Shown here: positions 8,625-17,443 of the stretch, in pieces
Layout: each line of letters opens with the position of its first letter
Numbering within the stretch: the stretch's first letter is position 1
NCBI RefSeq assembly: GCF_000341265.1
Contig: NZ_ANAE01000107.1
Span: 47,795-111,794 of the forward strand
Length of the DNA stretch: 64,000 nucleotides
Reading direction: 5' to 3'
Origin: Nocardiopsis prasina DSM 43845
Lineage (GTDB): Bacteria; Actinomycetota; Actinomycetes; Streptosporangiales; Streptosporangiaceae
Translations under genes and position numbers: made by a program
The notes under the pieces: model-generated
The model's input: only the letters and a program-made list of their open reading frames with translations
Database searches by the model: none
Told to the model about the DNA's origin: nothing

Positions 8625-9767
8625 TCAGACGCGTTCGACGATGGTGACGTTGGCCTGGCCGCCGCCCTCGCACATGGTCTGGAGACCGTAACGGCCCCCG
8701 GTCCGGTGGAGCTCGTTGACCAGCTTGGTCATCAGGATCGCGCCCGTTGCGCCGAGCGGGTGTCCCAGGGCGATGGCGCCGCCGTTGGGGTTGACCCTGG
8801 CGGGGTCGGCGCCGAGCTCCTCGGTCCACGACATCGGGACCGGGGCGAAGGCCTCGTTGATCTCGGTGACGTCGATGTCGTCGATGCCCAGACCCGCCTT
8901 GTCCAGCGCGATCCGGGTCGCCGGGATCGGGGCCGTGAGCATGTAGACCGGGTCGTCGCCCACCAGCGACAGCTGCACGACACGGGCGAGCGGGGTCAGG
9001 CCGTGCCGCTCCACGGCGCGCTCGGAGGCGATCAGCAGCGCGCCGGCGCCCACCGAGATCTGGCTGGCGACCGCGGCGGTGAGCTCCCAGCCCTCACGCA
9101 ACGGCTTGAGCCCGGCCATCTTCTCCAGGGTGGTGTCCGGGCGCACGCCCTCGTCCCTGGCCACCCCGGCGATGGGGGCGATCTGCGCGTCGAAGTGCCC
9201 GGCCTCCTGCGCGGCGGCGGCCCGTTTGTGGCTCTCCAGCGCGAACTCCTCCAACTGTTCGCGCTTGTAGCCCCACTTCTCGCACATGAGCTGGGCGCCC
9301 CGGAACTGGGAGATCTCCTGGAAGCCGTACCGCTCGACCCACCCCTCGCCGTACAGCGGGAGGTCGTTGTCGAGGGCGAACTGGACGTTGGCTCCCATGG
9401 GGACCATGCCCATGTTCTCCACACCCGCCGCCACGACCAGGTCCTGGGTACCGGACATGACGCCCTGGGCGGCGAAGTGGATGGACTGCTGCGAGGAGCC
9501 GCACTGGCGGTCGATGGTGACGGCGGGGACCGACTCGGGCAGGCCGGCGGACAGCCACGCGGTGCGGGCCAGGTCCAGGGCCTGCGGACCGGCCTGGCTG
9601 ACAACGCCCATGATGACGTCCTCGACGGCGGCCGGATCGACCCCGGTGCGCTCGACGAGCTCCTTGAGGACGTGTGCGCCCAGGTCCGCCGGGTGCACGG
9701 CGGCCAGGGCACCCTTCTTCGTGCCGACGGGGGTGCGCACCGCACCGACAATGTAGGCCTCAGCCAC
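8625..9767 (-). CDS. thiolase family protein (acetyl-CoA acetyltransferase)
   Basis: A 380-residue thiolase that condenses or cleaves acyl-CoA. All catalytic elements are visible: nucleophile Cys89 in DRQCGSSQQSIHFAAQG, the NEAFAPV motif, the catalytic His in NPNGGAIALGHPLGATGA, and the second Cys in MCEGGGQANVTIVER. The GTG start at 9767 is chosen because TTGGAGGACCCA precedes it at good spacing; the frame is open far upstream but nothing there resembles a thiolase. The promoter carries the palindrome described at 9806-9824, shared with the acyl-CoA dehydrogenase at 12,099. This indicates co-regulation in fatty-acid degradation. It may be biosynthetic or degradative; context favours beta-oxidation. 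Confidence 0.93.
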   Translation of the reverse strand: MAEAYIVGAVRTPVGTKKGALAAVHPADLGAHVLKELVERTGVDPAAVEDVIMGVVSQAGPQALDLARTAWLSAGLPESVPAVTIDRQCGSSQQSIHFAAQGVMSGTQDLVVAAGVENMGMVPMGANVQFALDNDLPLYGEGWVERYGFQEISQFRGAQLMCEKWGYKREQLEEFALESHKRAAAAQEAGHFDAQIAPIAGVARDEGVRPDTTLEKMAGLKPLREGWELTAAVASQISVGAGALLIASERAVERHGLTPLARVVQLSLVGDDPVYMLTAPIPATRIALDKAGLGIDDIDVTEINEAFAPVPMSWTEELGADPARVNPNGGAIALGHPLGATGAILMTKLVNELHRTGGRYGLQTMCEGGGQANVTIVERV

Positions 9768-9799
9768 TGGGTCCTCCAAGGGGCGTGGGATGTGACGTC

Positions 9800-9830
9800 C
9801 TATAGAACCGAACTGTATTCGGTTTGAATT
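9800..9830 (-). promoter_or_regulatory. thiolase promoter with embedded operator
   Basis: Read on the minus strand, a TTCAAA -35-like hexamer and a TATAGG -10-like hexamer are 18 bases apart. The spacer contains a perfect palindrome, AACCGAA-CTGTA-TTCGGTT on the plus strand at 9806-9824. This geometry is typical of repression by a dimeric TetR-type regulator. The same palindrome and -35 recur at 12,031-12,059. Confidence 0.7.
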
Positions 9831-9883
9831 CCCTGGCAAGTCCCCGGCCCCGCCTTCCGGACGGCCGCACTGGTCGCCGGGGG

Positions 9884-11896
9884 TCAGTCCGTGCGGTCGC
9901 CCCAGCGCCCGCCCTCCCCGTCGCCGAGCGTGCTGCCCGTGACCCGCTCCAGGACGTCGAACACGTCCGGGTGCTCGTCGGGACCGAAGTCGGAGAGCAA
10001 CGAGCGCAGCGCCGTCCGCTGGGCCTCGTACAACCGCCGCACGGCGTCCTCCCCGCGCCAGTTCAGCTCCCAGGGGTCGCTGTCGTCGGCCAGGTAGCCC
10101 GCCTCCAGCAGCTCCTGGTGGGCATCCTCCCAACGGGCGGCGCTCAGGCCCGACAACCGGACCAGGTCGATCACGCCGAGCGGCCCCTGGACCCCGATGT
10201 GGCTCAGCGCCCAGCAGGCCTCCGTCGACACCTCCAGGCCGGAGGCCTCCCGCAGCCGCTGGTACATGGTCTCGGCGCCCTCGGCCCCGCAGGCCTCGTA
10301 GATCTCGCGCTCCACCTGCTCCATGGCGCTGCGACTGGGGGTGACCACCGGGGACACCGTCTCGTCCAGGTCCGGGGTCCTGATGGTGGTGCGCAGTACG
10401 TCCTGCCGCAGGAAGAGGGCGAGCACCAGTCCCACGAGGGCGACCGGTACGGCGCACAGGAACACGGTGTCGATGGCGTCGGCGTAGACCTCCAGGAAAC
10501 CCGCCTGGACCTGTGGCGGCAGGCGGTCGATGGCGCTCGGGTCACTCTCCAGCGAGGTCGCGTCGACCCCCGCGGGGAGGTCGAGGCTCCCGGCCCGCGC
10601 GGCCAGGTTCGAGGCGAGCTGTCCGGCGAAGACCGACCCGAACACCGCCGTGCCGAAGGAGCCGCCGATGGAACGGAAGAAGGTCGCGGACGAGGTCGAG
10701 ACTCCCAGGTCGTCGTAGGAGGAGGCGTTCTGCACCACCAGGACCACCACCTGCATCACCAGGCCCAGTCCGGAGCCCAGGACGAAGAAGTAGACACCCA
10801 TCTCCCACAGGGAACTGTCGGGCCCCATGCCGGACATCAGGAAGAGGCCGATCGCGGTCAGGGCCATGCCCGCGACGGGGAACACCTTGTAACGGCCGGT
10901 CCGGGTGACCAGGCGGCCACTGGTGATCGAGGTGATCAGCATCCCCATGACCATCGGGAGCAGGTGGAGCCCGGACGCCGTCGGGGAGAGCCCGTGCACG
11001 ATCTGGAGGAAGAGCGGCAGGAAGGCCATCGAGCCCATCATCGCGAAGCCCACGCAGAAGCCGATGGCCATGGCGACCACGATGGTCGGGTTGTGGAACA
11101 GACTGAGCGGCATCACCGGGTCCGGGGCGCGGCGCGCGGTGAGCCACCAGCCCACTCCGAGGACCAGCCCCGCCGCGCCCAGGGTGAGGATCTGCCACGA
11201 CAGCCAGCCGTAGACCCCGCCGCCCCAGGAGGCCACCAGCGTGAGACAGACGGCGGTGGCGGCCAGCAGCACGATGCCCGCGTAGTCGATGTCGCGGCGG
11301 CCCACCGGATCCTGCCGCGGCAGCACGGCCAGGACCGTGAGGAAGGCGATCAGCCCCAGCGGGAGGTTCACGTAGAACACCCACCGCCAGGACAGGTGGT
11401 CCACGAAGAGCCCGCCCAGCAGGGGCCCCGCCACGCTGGAGACCCCGAAGACGGCGCCGAAGAGGCCCTGGTACTTGCCGCGCTCCCTCGGCGAGACGAC
11501 GTCGCCGATGATCGCCGAGGCCAGCACCATGAGGCCGCCGCCGCCCACGCCCTGGAGTCCGCGGGCCAGCACCAGTTGGAGCATGTCCTGGGCCAGACCG
11601 CACAGGACGGAGCCCAGGAGGAAGATCGCGATGCACCCCAGGAACAGCCGCTTGCGTCCGAACTGGTCGCCGAGCTTGCCCCAGAGCGGGGTGCTGGCGG
11701 TCACGGCCAGCAGGTAGGCGGTGATCACCCAGGAGAGGTGGTTGAGCCCGCCGAGGTCGGAGACGATCGTCGGCAGCGCGGTGGAGACGATGGTCTGGTC
11801 CAGCGCCGAGAGCAGGACGGCCAGCATGAGGGCGGTCATGATCAGCGCGATCCGCCCTCCGTGGGACTCGCGCTGGTCGGCGGGGCTGTGTGACAT
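9884..11896 (-). CDS. DHA2-type MFS exporter with C-terminal winged-helix domain
   Basis: A 670-residue transporter. The first 500 or so residues hold about 14 membrane segments of the EmrB/QacA (DHA2) drug/H+ antiporter type, with the motif C-like [13 protein letters not shown] near the N-terminus and [11 protein letters not shown] as motif A. The last 160 residues are soluble and resemble a MarR/PadR-type winged helix (for example [19 protein letters not shown] followed by LEAGYL). The ATG at 11,896 is chosen because CGGGAGGCGATTCG precedes it; an ATG 27 codons upstream lacks such a site. The substrate is unknown; export of a toxic compound or metabolite is inferred. It sits between two genes of a putative fatty-acid regulon but lacks their operator. 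Confidence 0.87.
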   Translation of the reverse strand: MSHSPADQRESHGGRIALIMTALMLAVLLSALDQTIVSTALPTIVSDLGGLNHLSWVITAYLLAVTASTPLWGKLGDQFGRKRLFLGCIAIFLLGSVLCGLAQDMLQLVLARGLQGVGGGGLMVLASAIIGDVVSPRERGKYQGLFGAVFGVSSVAGPLLGGLFVDHLSWRWVFYVNLPLGLIAFLTVLAVLPRQDPVGRRDIDYAGIVLLAATAVCLTLVASWGGGVYGWLSWQILTLGAAGLVLGVGWWLTARRAPDPVMPLSLFHNPTIVVAMAIGFCVGFAMMGSMAFLPLFLQIVHGLSPTASGLHLLPMVMGMLITSITSGRLVTRTGRYKVFPVAGMALTAIGLFLMSGMGPDSSLWEMGVYFFVLGSGLGLVMQVVVLVVQNASSYDDLGVSTSSATFFRSIGGSFGTAVFGSVFAGQLASNLAARAGSLDLPAGVDATSLESDPSAIDRLPPQVQAGFLEVYADAIDTVFLCAVPVALVGLVLALFLRQDVLRTTIRTPDLDETVSPVVTPSRSAMEQVEREIYEACGAEGAETMYQRLREASGLEVSTEACWALSHIGVQGPLGVIDLVRLSGLSAARWEDAHQELLEAGYLADDSDPWELNWRGEDAVRRLYEAQRTALRSLLSDFGPDEHPDVFDVLERVTGSTLGDGEGGRWGDRTD

Positions 11897-12030
11897 CGAA
11901 TCGCCTCCCGGGGTCGGGCCGCCCGACTCTCCACGGCCCGGCTGCTGGTCCACCCTAGGAACCGGGGACCGCGCCACTCCCGGGAACCGCCCAGGCCACC
12001 CGGAACTTTGCTCCGGCTTGCCCCCCGTAC

Positions 12031-12059
12031 TTCAAAACCGAACGCGGTTCGGTTACCGT
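12031..12059 (+). promoter_or_regulatory. acyl-CoA dehydrogenase promoter with embedded operator
   Basis: TTCAAA at 12,031-12,036 and TACCGT at 12,054-12,059 are 17 bases apart. The perfect palindrome AACCGAA-CGCGG-TTCGGTT spans 12,036-12,054. Only the 5-base spacer differs from the thiolase operator, so both are probably bound by the same repressor. Confidence 0.7.
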
Positions 12060-12098
12060 GTGGGAGCACAGTGATCCCCGACACCCTCGGAGCAGAGC

Positions 12099-13241
12099 AT
12101 GAAGCGGGAACTCTTCGACGCCGACCACGACCTCTTCCGCGAATCGGTGGCCGAGTTCCTCAAGCGGGACGTCGTCCCCTTCCACGCCCAGTGGGAGAAG
12201 GACGGGATCGTGCCCCGGGAGGTGTGGGTCAAAGCGGGAACCGTCGGCCTGCTCGGCCACGGGGTGCCCGAGGAGTTCGGCGGCACCGGCCTCGACGACT
12301 ACCGGTACAACCAGATCGTCAACGAGGAGATCTGCCGGGCGCACGCCAGCGGCCTGGGCATCACCCTCCAGAACGACGTCATGGCGCCCTACATGGTGGG
12401 CCTGACCACCGACGAGCAGAAGCGGCGCTGGCTGCCCGGCTTCGCCAGCGGCGAGCTGATCACCGCGATCGCCATGACCGAGCCCGGCACCGGCAGCGAC
12501 CTCCAGGGGATCCGGACCTCCGCCGTGCGCGACGGCGACGAGTTCGTCGTCAACGGCGGCAAGACCTTCATCACCAACGGCGTCAACGCCGACCTCGTCA
12601 TCGTGGTGTGCCAGACCGACCCCGACGCCGGGGCGCAGGGCTTCTCCCTGATCGCCGTGGAACGCGGCACCACCGGGTTCGAGCGCGGCCGCAACCTCGA
12701 CAAGGTCGGCATGAAGGCGCAGGACACCGCGGAGCTGTTCTTCGACGACGTCCGCGTGCCGGCCGCCAACCTCATCGGCACCGAGGGCCAGGGGTTCATC
12801 CACCTGCTCCAGAACCTGCCGCAGGAGCGGCTGTCCATCGCCACCTGCGCCGTGGCCTCGGCGGACCACGTCCTCCAGCACACCATCGAGTACTGCCGGG
12901 AGCGGACCGCCTTCGGACGGCCGATCGGGCGGTTCCAGAACACCCGTTTCGTCCTGGCCGAGTTGGCGACCGAGGTCGACATCGCCCGGACCTACGTGGA
13001 TCGCGGGGTCGAGCTGCTCAACAAGGGTGAGCTCACCGTGGAGGACGCGGCGAAGGCCAAGTGGTGGACCACCGAGATGTGCAACCGGGTGATGGACCGT
13101 TGCCTCCAGCTTCACGGCGGGTACGGGTACATGATGGAATACCCCGTGGCACGGGCCTGGCAGGACTCCCGCGTCCAGACGATCTACGGTGGCACCACCG
13201 AGATCATGAAGGAGATCGTCGGCAGGGGCCTGGGCCTGTAG
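12099..13241 (+). CDS. long-chain-type acyl-CoA dehydrogenase
   Basis: A 380-residue acyl-CoA dehydrogenase for beta-oxidation. AMTEPGTGSDL forms the FAD/substrate signature. The position used by MCAD for its catalytic Glu reads YGGTTEIMKE here (Gly). The catalytic base instead appears to be Glu243 in NLPQERLSIA, the arrangement known from LCAD and isovaleryl-CoA dehydrogenase. QLHGGYGYMMEYPVARAW near the C-terminus also matches mitochondrial LCAD closely. Start ATG follows CTCGGAGCAGAGC. The promoter carries the operator shared with the thiolase, so the two are probably induced together by fatty acids or acyl-CoA. Substrate chain length is inferred from the LCAD resemblance. Confidence 0.92.
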   Translation: MKRELFDADHDLFRESVAEFLKRDVVPFHAQWEKDGIVPREVWVKAGTVGLLGHGVPEEFGGTGLDDYRYNQIVNEEICRAHASGLGITLQNDVMAPYMVGLTTDEQKRRWLPGFASGELITAIAMTEPGTGSDLQGIRTSAVRDGDEFVVNGGKTFITNGVNADLVIVVCQTDPDAGAQGFSLIAVERGTTGFERGRNLDKVGMKAQDTAELFFDDVRVPAANLIGTEGQGFIHLLQNLPQERLSIATCAVASADHVLQHTIEYCRERTAFGRPIGRFQNTRFVLAELATEVDIARTYVDRGVELLNKGELTVEDAAKAKWWTTEMCNRVMDRCLQLHGGYGYMMEYPVARAWQDSRVQTIYGGTTEIMKEIVGRGLGL

Positions 13242-13269
13242 GACCCCCCGAACCCCGAAGGGACCGGTC

Positions 13270-13437
13270 GTGAGCGGATCGTGGGACGGCCTCATCGTGA
13301 TGGGCCTGCTGGCGGTGCTGTTGGTCATCGCCGTGCGCAAGCTCCGACCGAAGATCCACATTCCCTGGGCGACCAGCGGCATCGTGGTCTTCTTCGTCTT
13401 CGTCTGCCTGCTCCTGTGGGCCAACTCCTACCGCTGA
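13270..13437 (+). CDS. small two-helix membrane protein
   Basis: A 55-residue protein starting with GTG at 13,270, behind AAGGGACCGGTC. Two hydrophobic segments (about residues 8-21 and 37-50) flank a basic loop RKLRPKIHIPW, so it should be an inner-membrane hairpin. It starts 29 bases after the LCAD-type dehydrogenase on the same strand and may be cotranscribed with it. No domain is recognised and the function is unknown. The gene-like pattern is the good start site and clean third-position GC. Confidence 0.65.
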   Translation: MSGSWDGLIVMGLLAVLLVIAVRKLRPKIHIPWATSGIVVFFVFVCLLLWANSYR

Positions 13438-13476
13438 GCGCGCCCGCGCCGCGACACCGGAGCCCCGACGCACACC

Positions 13477-13520
13477 GAAGGCCCGCCATCCCAGCTCCTC
13501 GACTGGGGCGGCGGGCCTTC
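13477..13520. terminator. terminator between convergent genes
   Basis: GAAGGCCCGCC at 13,477-13,487 pairs with GGCGGGCCTTC at 13,510-13,520, and an inner CCCAG/CTGGG extends the stem. It lies between the small membrane protein and the convergent NLP gene. Confidence 0.7.
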
Positions 13521-13638
13521 CGGCGTCCGGGAGGAGGGACGGGCACGGCGCACGATCCAAAGGCGGGTGAGGACCGTGCGGGCGGACCCGGCCGTGATGG
13601 TCTGACGGGTCGGGGGCGGGCCGGTTCTCGTGGTCGGG

Positions 13639-14442
13639 TCAGGGGGCGTACGGGTCGAAGTCGATCCCGTCGGGCAGGGCCTTGGCCAGGGAGTCGGCGA
13701 ACCGCTCGTCCTTGAGGTCGAGCTGGGCCGCACCGTAGTCGGCGGTCACGAAGATCTCCCGGATCCCCTCGGGGTAGCCGTCCCAGCCGACCAGGTCCGG
13801 GTACTGCCACTCGCCGTAGTGGTTCTCGGGCGGGTCGTCGTGGTCGGCGGCGAACCGGAAGGCGTGGGTCGAGGCGCCGTCCTTGTGGTAGACGATCTTG
13901 GCGTGCGTGCCCTCCCACAGGAGGTCCTCCGCCGCGCGGGTGTCGTAGTCGCCGTGCGCGGAGGCCGACACGTAGCGGGCCTCGTCCTCGAACACCCAGA
14001 CGACGACGTGCTCCAGGTCGTGCCGGTGCCCACAGCAGCCGTGCATGATCTGGTCCTTCTCGAAGTAGAGCGCGTACATGTACGCGCACCACCCGCTACC
14101 GTCACAGCTGGACCGGGAATAGGAATTGGTGTTGTCCAGGTCCGACTGGTCCCGGCAGTTTCCGTTCAGCGCACCCGAGGTGTTGAGCCCCTCGGCGACA
14201 GTTCCGTCCGGCCCGATGGCGGGGGTGGAATAGCAACCGTCCGTGTCGTAGTCGAAGGCGGGCTGCCATTTGGCCTCGGCCTCGGAGGAATGGGCGGGGA
14301 GCGCGGGAGGCGGTTCCGCGAAGGCCGGCGTGGCCATCGCGACCACCAGGGCCAGGGCTCCCACGAGCGAGACTCCGCCGCGCAGAGCGGACCTCTTCGG
14401 GAGGCGAAGCGGCCCCGGGAACCTCTTGGGACTTTGTTCCAT
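13639..14442 (-). CDS. secreted NPP1/NLP (necrosis-inducing-like) protein
   Basis: A 267-residue protein of the Nep1-like (NPP1) family. In plant pathogens these are secreted cytolysins acting on sphingolipids of eudicot membranes; in soil actinomycetes the role is unclear. The N-terminus is a signal peptide: basic residues, then GGVSLVGALALVVAMATPAF, with cleavage likely after AFA near residue 42. The family heptapeptide GHRHDWE appears as GHRHDLE at 138-144, so Trp is replaced by Leu while the metal-site His and Asp remain. Cysteines that could form disulfides are present (NGNCRDQ, SSCDGSGWC). The ATG at 14,442 gives the best signal peptide; there is no strong ribosome-binding site. Confidence 0.88.
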   Translation of the reverse strand: MEQSPKRFPGPLRLPKRSALRGGVSLVGALALVVAMATPAFAEPPPALPAHSSEAEAKWQPAFDYDTDGCYSTPAIGPDGTVAEGLNTSGALNGNCRDQSDLDNTNSYSRSSCDGSGWCAYMYALYFEKDQIMHGCCGHRHDLEHVVVWVFEDEARYVSASAHGDYDTRAAEDLLWEGTHAKIVYHKDGASTHAFRFAADHDDPPENHYGEWQYPDLVGWDGYPEGIREIFVTADYGAAQLDLKDERFADSLAKALPDGIDFDPYAP

Positions 14443-14653
14443 GAAACCCCATGAGGAACCCGGAGCCACTTTCGCGCCGTCTTCCCGCAATGCGCACACC
14501 GCCATTCTCCGAACCGACCAGTCCCTTTACCACTGAATAAAGTAACCAGTCGACTACAGACAAACAAGACGGGTTCTCCGCATTTTTTCCGTGGCCGGGA
14601 ACAGGTTTACCGCGACACTGTCCCCGACCAGCGAAAAAGGCGTCGGAGGGCGG

Positions 14654-15436
14654 TCACAGCCGTCCGGCGTCGATGATGCGTTGGAGGAACCGACGGGTGC
14701 GCGGCTCGGTCGGATCTCCCAGGACGCGCTCCGGCGGCCCCTGTTCGAGGATGCGCCCGCCGTCGAGGAAGCACACCGTGTCGGCCACCTGGCGGGCGAA
14801 CCCCATCTCGTGCGTGGCCAGGAGCATGGTCATCCCGTCCTCACGCAGCCCGCGTACGAGGTCCAGCACCTCACCGACCAGTTCCGGGTCCAGGGCGCTG
14901 GTCACCTCGTCCAGCAGGAGCAGGCGCGGGGAGTTGACCAGGGCCCGCACGATCGCGACCCGCTGCTGCTGCCCGCCGGACAGCCGGTCCGGGTACTCAT
15001 CCGCCTTGTCCAGCAGGCCGACCCGGTCCAGGAGGGCACGCCCCCGTTCCTCGGCCTCCGCCCGCCGCCTGCGGTGCACGCGGCGCGGGGCCAGTGTGAC
15101 GTTGTCCAGCACGGACATGTGCGGGAACAGGTTGAACGCCTGGAAGACCATCCCGATCCGGCGGCGCACGCTGTCTTGGTCCACCCTCGGGTCGGTGACG
15201 TGCTCGCCGTCCAGGTGGATGGAGCCGTCGCTGATCGGCTCCAGCAGGTTGGCGCAGCGCAGGAGCGTGGACTTGCCGGAACCGGAGGCGCCGATGAGCA
15301 CCACCACACCGTGTTCGGGCACGTCGAGGTCGAGCCCGTCCAGTACCACGTCGCCCCGGAACTCCTTGCGGACCCCGCGCGCCCGCAGCACGGGGACGTC
15401 GCCCTCCAGTCGGGAGAGCCGTTCGAGCTCGCTCAC
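14654..15436 (-). CDS. polar amino acid ABC transporter, ATP-binding protein
   Basis: A 260-residue ABC ATPase of the HisP/GlnQ class that powers uptake of a polar amino acid. Walker A is GASGSGKST, the Q-loop region is GMVFQAFNLFPH, the signature is LSGGQQQR, Walker B is LLLLDEVTSALD, and the H-loop is ATHE. The GTG start overlaps the permease stop in a GTGA quartet and is preceded by GGAGGGCGCAAG, so translation is probably coupled. It is the third gene of a three-gene operon in the order binding protein, permease, ATPase. Nothing shows which amino acid is transported. Confidence 0.94.
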   Translation of the reverse strand: MSELERLSRLEGDVPVLRARGVRKEFRGDVVLDGLDLDVPEHGVVVLIGASGSGKSTLLRCANLLEPISDGSIHLDGEHVTDPRVDQDSVRRRIGMVFQAFNLFPHMSVLDNVTLAPRRVHRRRRAEAEERGRALLDRVGLLDKADEYPDRLSGGQQQRVAIVRALVNSPRLLLLDEVTSALDPELVGEVLDLVRGLREDGMTMLLATHEMGFARQVADTVCFLDGGRILEQGPPERVLGDPTEPRTRRFLQRIIDAGRL

Positions 15437-16293
15437 CTTGCGCCCTCCGAGGACTGTCTGCGGGCGGCCCGTACGGTCACCCAGTCGGTCACCGCCACCA
15501 ACGGGATCGCCATGAGCACGAACAGCACCCCGGCCACCACGTAGGGGGTGAAGTTGTAGGTCTGCGCGGTGGCGATCTGCGCCGCGCGGATGGCGTCGAT
15601 CGGCCCGGCCAGGGAGATCAGGCCCACGTCCTTCTGGAGGGCCACCATGTCGTTGAGCAGCGGCGGCGACACCCGGCGGACCGCCTGCGGCAGCACCACC
15701 CAGCGCATGGCCTGTGTGTAGGTGAGCCCGAGCGAGCGGGCGGCGGCGATCTGGCTGGGGTGGACGGACTCGATCCCCGCCCGGAACACCTCGGCGATGT
15801 AGGCGCCGTAGGTGACCACCAGCGCGATCCCGCCGAGCACGAGCACGCTCGGCGTTCCCTCCAGGCGGAGCCCGGGCACGCCGAAGGTCATCAGGTACAG
15901 CACGATGATCAGCGGGGCGCCCCGGAAGCCGTACGTGTACGAGGCGGCCAGGGCGCGCAGGGGGAAGAACACGGGCCCGCGCAGGGTCCGCATGATCGCC
16001 ACGAGCAGGCCCAGAGCCAGCGCGCCGAGCGCGCAGAACACCAGGACGCGCAGGTTCAGCCAGAGCCCGGTCAGGACGGCCGGGAGGGCCTCGCGGGCCA
16101 CGCCGAGGTCGAAGAAGGTCTCCCGGACCCGCTCCCATCCGGGCGAGCCAACCACCACGGTGACCAGCACCGCGCCGAGCAGTGCCGTGGAGAGCGCACC
16201 GACCAGGACCGAGCGCACGCCCTGGCGGCGGCGGAACGTGCCGCGCTCCGTCTCCAGCAGGCTCGGGACGTGCGGTTCCCTGGGTCCGGTCAC
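15433..16293 (-). CDS. polar amino acid ABC transporter, permease
   Basis: A 286-residue permease of the HisM/GlnP type. About five to six membrane segments follow a short polar N-terminus. The cytoplasmic EAA loop that docks the ATPase is seen as AARSLGLTYTQAMRWVVLPQA, preceded by EVFRAGIESV. The GTG start at 16,293 overlaps the stop of the binding-protein gene by 4 nt (GTGA), and the gene's own stop overlaps the ATPase start in the same way. Only one permease is present, so it would form a homodimer. Confidence 0.93.
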   Translation of the reverse strand: MTGPREPHVPSLLETERGTFRRRQGVRSVLVGALSTALLGAVLVTVVVGSPGWERVRETFFDLGVAREALPAVLTGLWLNLRVLVFCALGALALGLLVAIMRTLRGPVFFPLRALAASYTYGFRGAPLIIVLYLMTFGVPGLRLEGTPSVLVLGGIALVVTYGAYIAEVFRAGIESVHPSQIAAARSLGLTYTQAMRWVVLPQAVRRVSPPLLNDMVALQKDVGLISLAGPIDAIRAAQIATAQTYNFTPYVVAGVLFVLMAIPLVAVTDWVTVRAARRQSSEGAR

Positions 16294-17192
16294 GACAGTT
16301 CGGGGGCGTCGGCGGCGTCGGCGAGCCACTCCTGTTCGAGTTCGGCGAGCGTGCCGTCCTCCCGCAGGCTGTCCACGGCCCGGGTGACGCAGTCCGTCAG
16401 GGGTGAGTCGAGGTCCAGGACCAGCCCGAACGACTCGTCCCCGGACGCCGACTCCGCCTTCGGCAGCTGCCCGACGATCTCGGCGTCCTCCAGTTCGGCG
16501 GAGGTGACGTAGAAGGCGGTGGGGAGGTCGAGGACGACCGCGTCCACCTGACCGTTCTCCAGGGCCTGCTTCGCGTCGTCGTTGTTGTTGAAGACGAGGG
16601 GCTCCTGCTCCGGGGCGATGCTCGCGATCAGCGCGTCGTAGCTGGTGGTGCCCACCTGGGCGCCGATCACCAGCTCCCGGAGGTCGTCCAGGCCCTCGGC
16701 CCCGGCCGCTTCGCCGTCCGAGAGCGCCACCACGGCCTGTCGGACGTCGTAGTAGGGCGAGGAGAAGTCGACGGCCGCCCGCCGCTCGTCGGTGATGGAG
16801 AACTGGTTGACGTCGAAGTCGTAGTCCTTGGGACCGGGGGCGATGGCGTTGTTGAAGGTCACCACGGTCCACTCGACCTGCTCGGCGGGGTATCCCAGCT
16901 CCTCGGCCACCGCGTACGCCACCGCGGACTCGAATCCCTCACCGTTGGCGGGGTCGTCTCCGACGAACCACGGCGGGTAGGCGGGGCTGTCCGTGCCGAC
17001 GGTGAGGGTGCCGTCGGTCAGCGTGGGCAGGGCACCGGGCTCGCAGGCGGCGGCGTCGCCCTCGGCGACCGGGCCCGGGGCCTCCTCCGGGGAGCAGGCG
17101 GTGGCCAGCAGCACGGCCGAGGCCGCGACCGCCCCGAGCCGGACGAAGGGTGAGGCGGTGAGGGGACCACGGGTGCGGGGTCGCAGGGGCAT
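16290..17192 (-). CDS. polar amino acid ABC transporter, substrate-binding lipoprotein
   Basis: A 300-residue extracytoplasmic binding protein of family 3. The lipoprotein signal ends in the lipobox LLATAC, so the mature protein is anchored by a diacylated Cys. The family hallmarks are GTLTVGTDSPAYPPW, the GFESAVAYAVAEELG segment, and DFDVNQFSITDERRAAVDFS. The ATG at 17,192 follows CCGGAGCACCCC; a longer frame exists upstream but has no site and would bury the signal peptide. It is the first gene of the operon. Its ligand is probably a polar amino acid, but this is family-level inference. Confidence 0.93.
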   Translation of the reverse strand: MPLRPRTRGPLTASPFVRLGAVAASAVLLATACSPEEAPGPVAEGDAAACEPGALPTLTDGTLTVGTDSPAYPPWFVGDDPANGEGFESAVAYAVAEELGYPAEQVEWTVVTFNNAIAPGPKDYDFDVNQFSITDERRAAVDFSSPYYDVRQAVVALSDGEAAGAEGLDDLRELVIGAQVGTTSYDALIASIAPEQEPLVFNNNDDAKQALENGQVDAVVLDLPTAFYVTSAELEDAEIVGQLPKAESASGDESFGLVLDLDSPLTDCVTRAVDSLREDGTLAELEQEWLADAADAPELS

Positions 17193-17443
17193 GGGGTGCT
17201 CCGGAGGCTCAGGCGGGGGACGATGATTTCCCCACATTAGCGACCAAAGCAGTGGACAACCAGGTCTTCTGCGTCACGCTCCCCGGGAGGGCGACGGCCC
17301 TGCGGACCGTCGGGCCGCGGTCGCCTCGTCCCACGATCCGTCCCCGATCCGCCTCGGCCACGAGGCGTCCTCCACCGGGCCCCTGGGGACGGGGCACCGG
17401 TCGGCAGCCGCGCGGTGGGCCGGGCGCTCCCAGAGCGGCCCGG

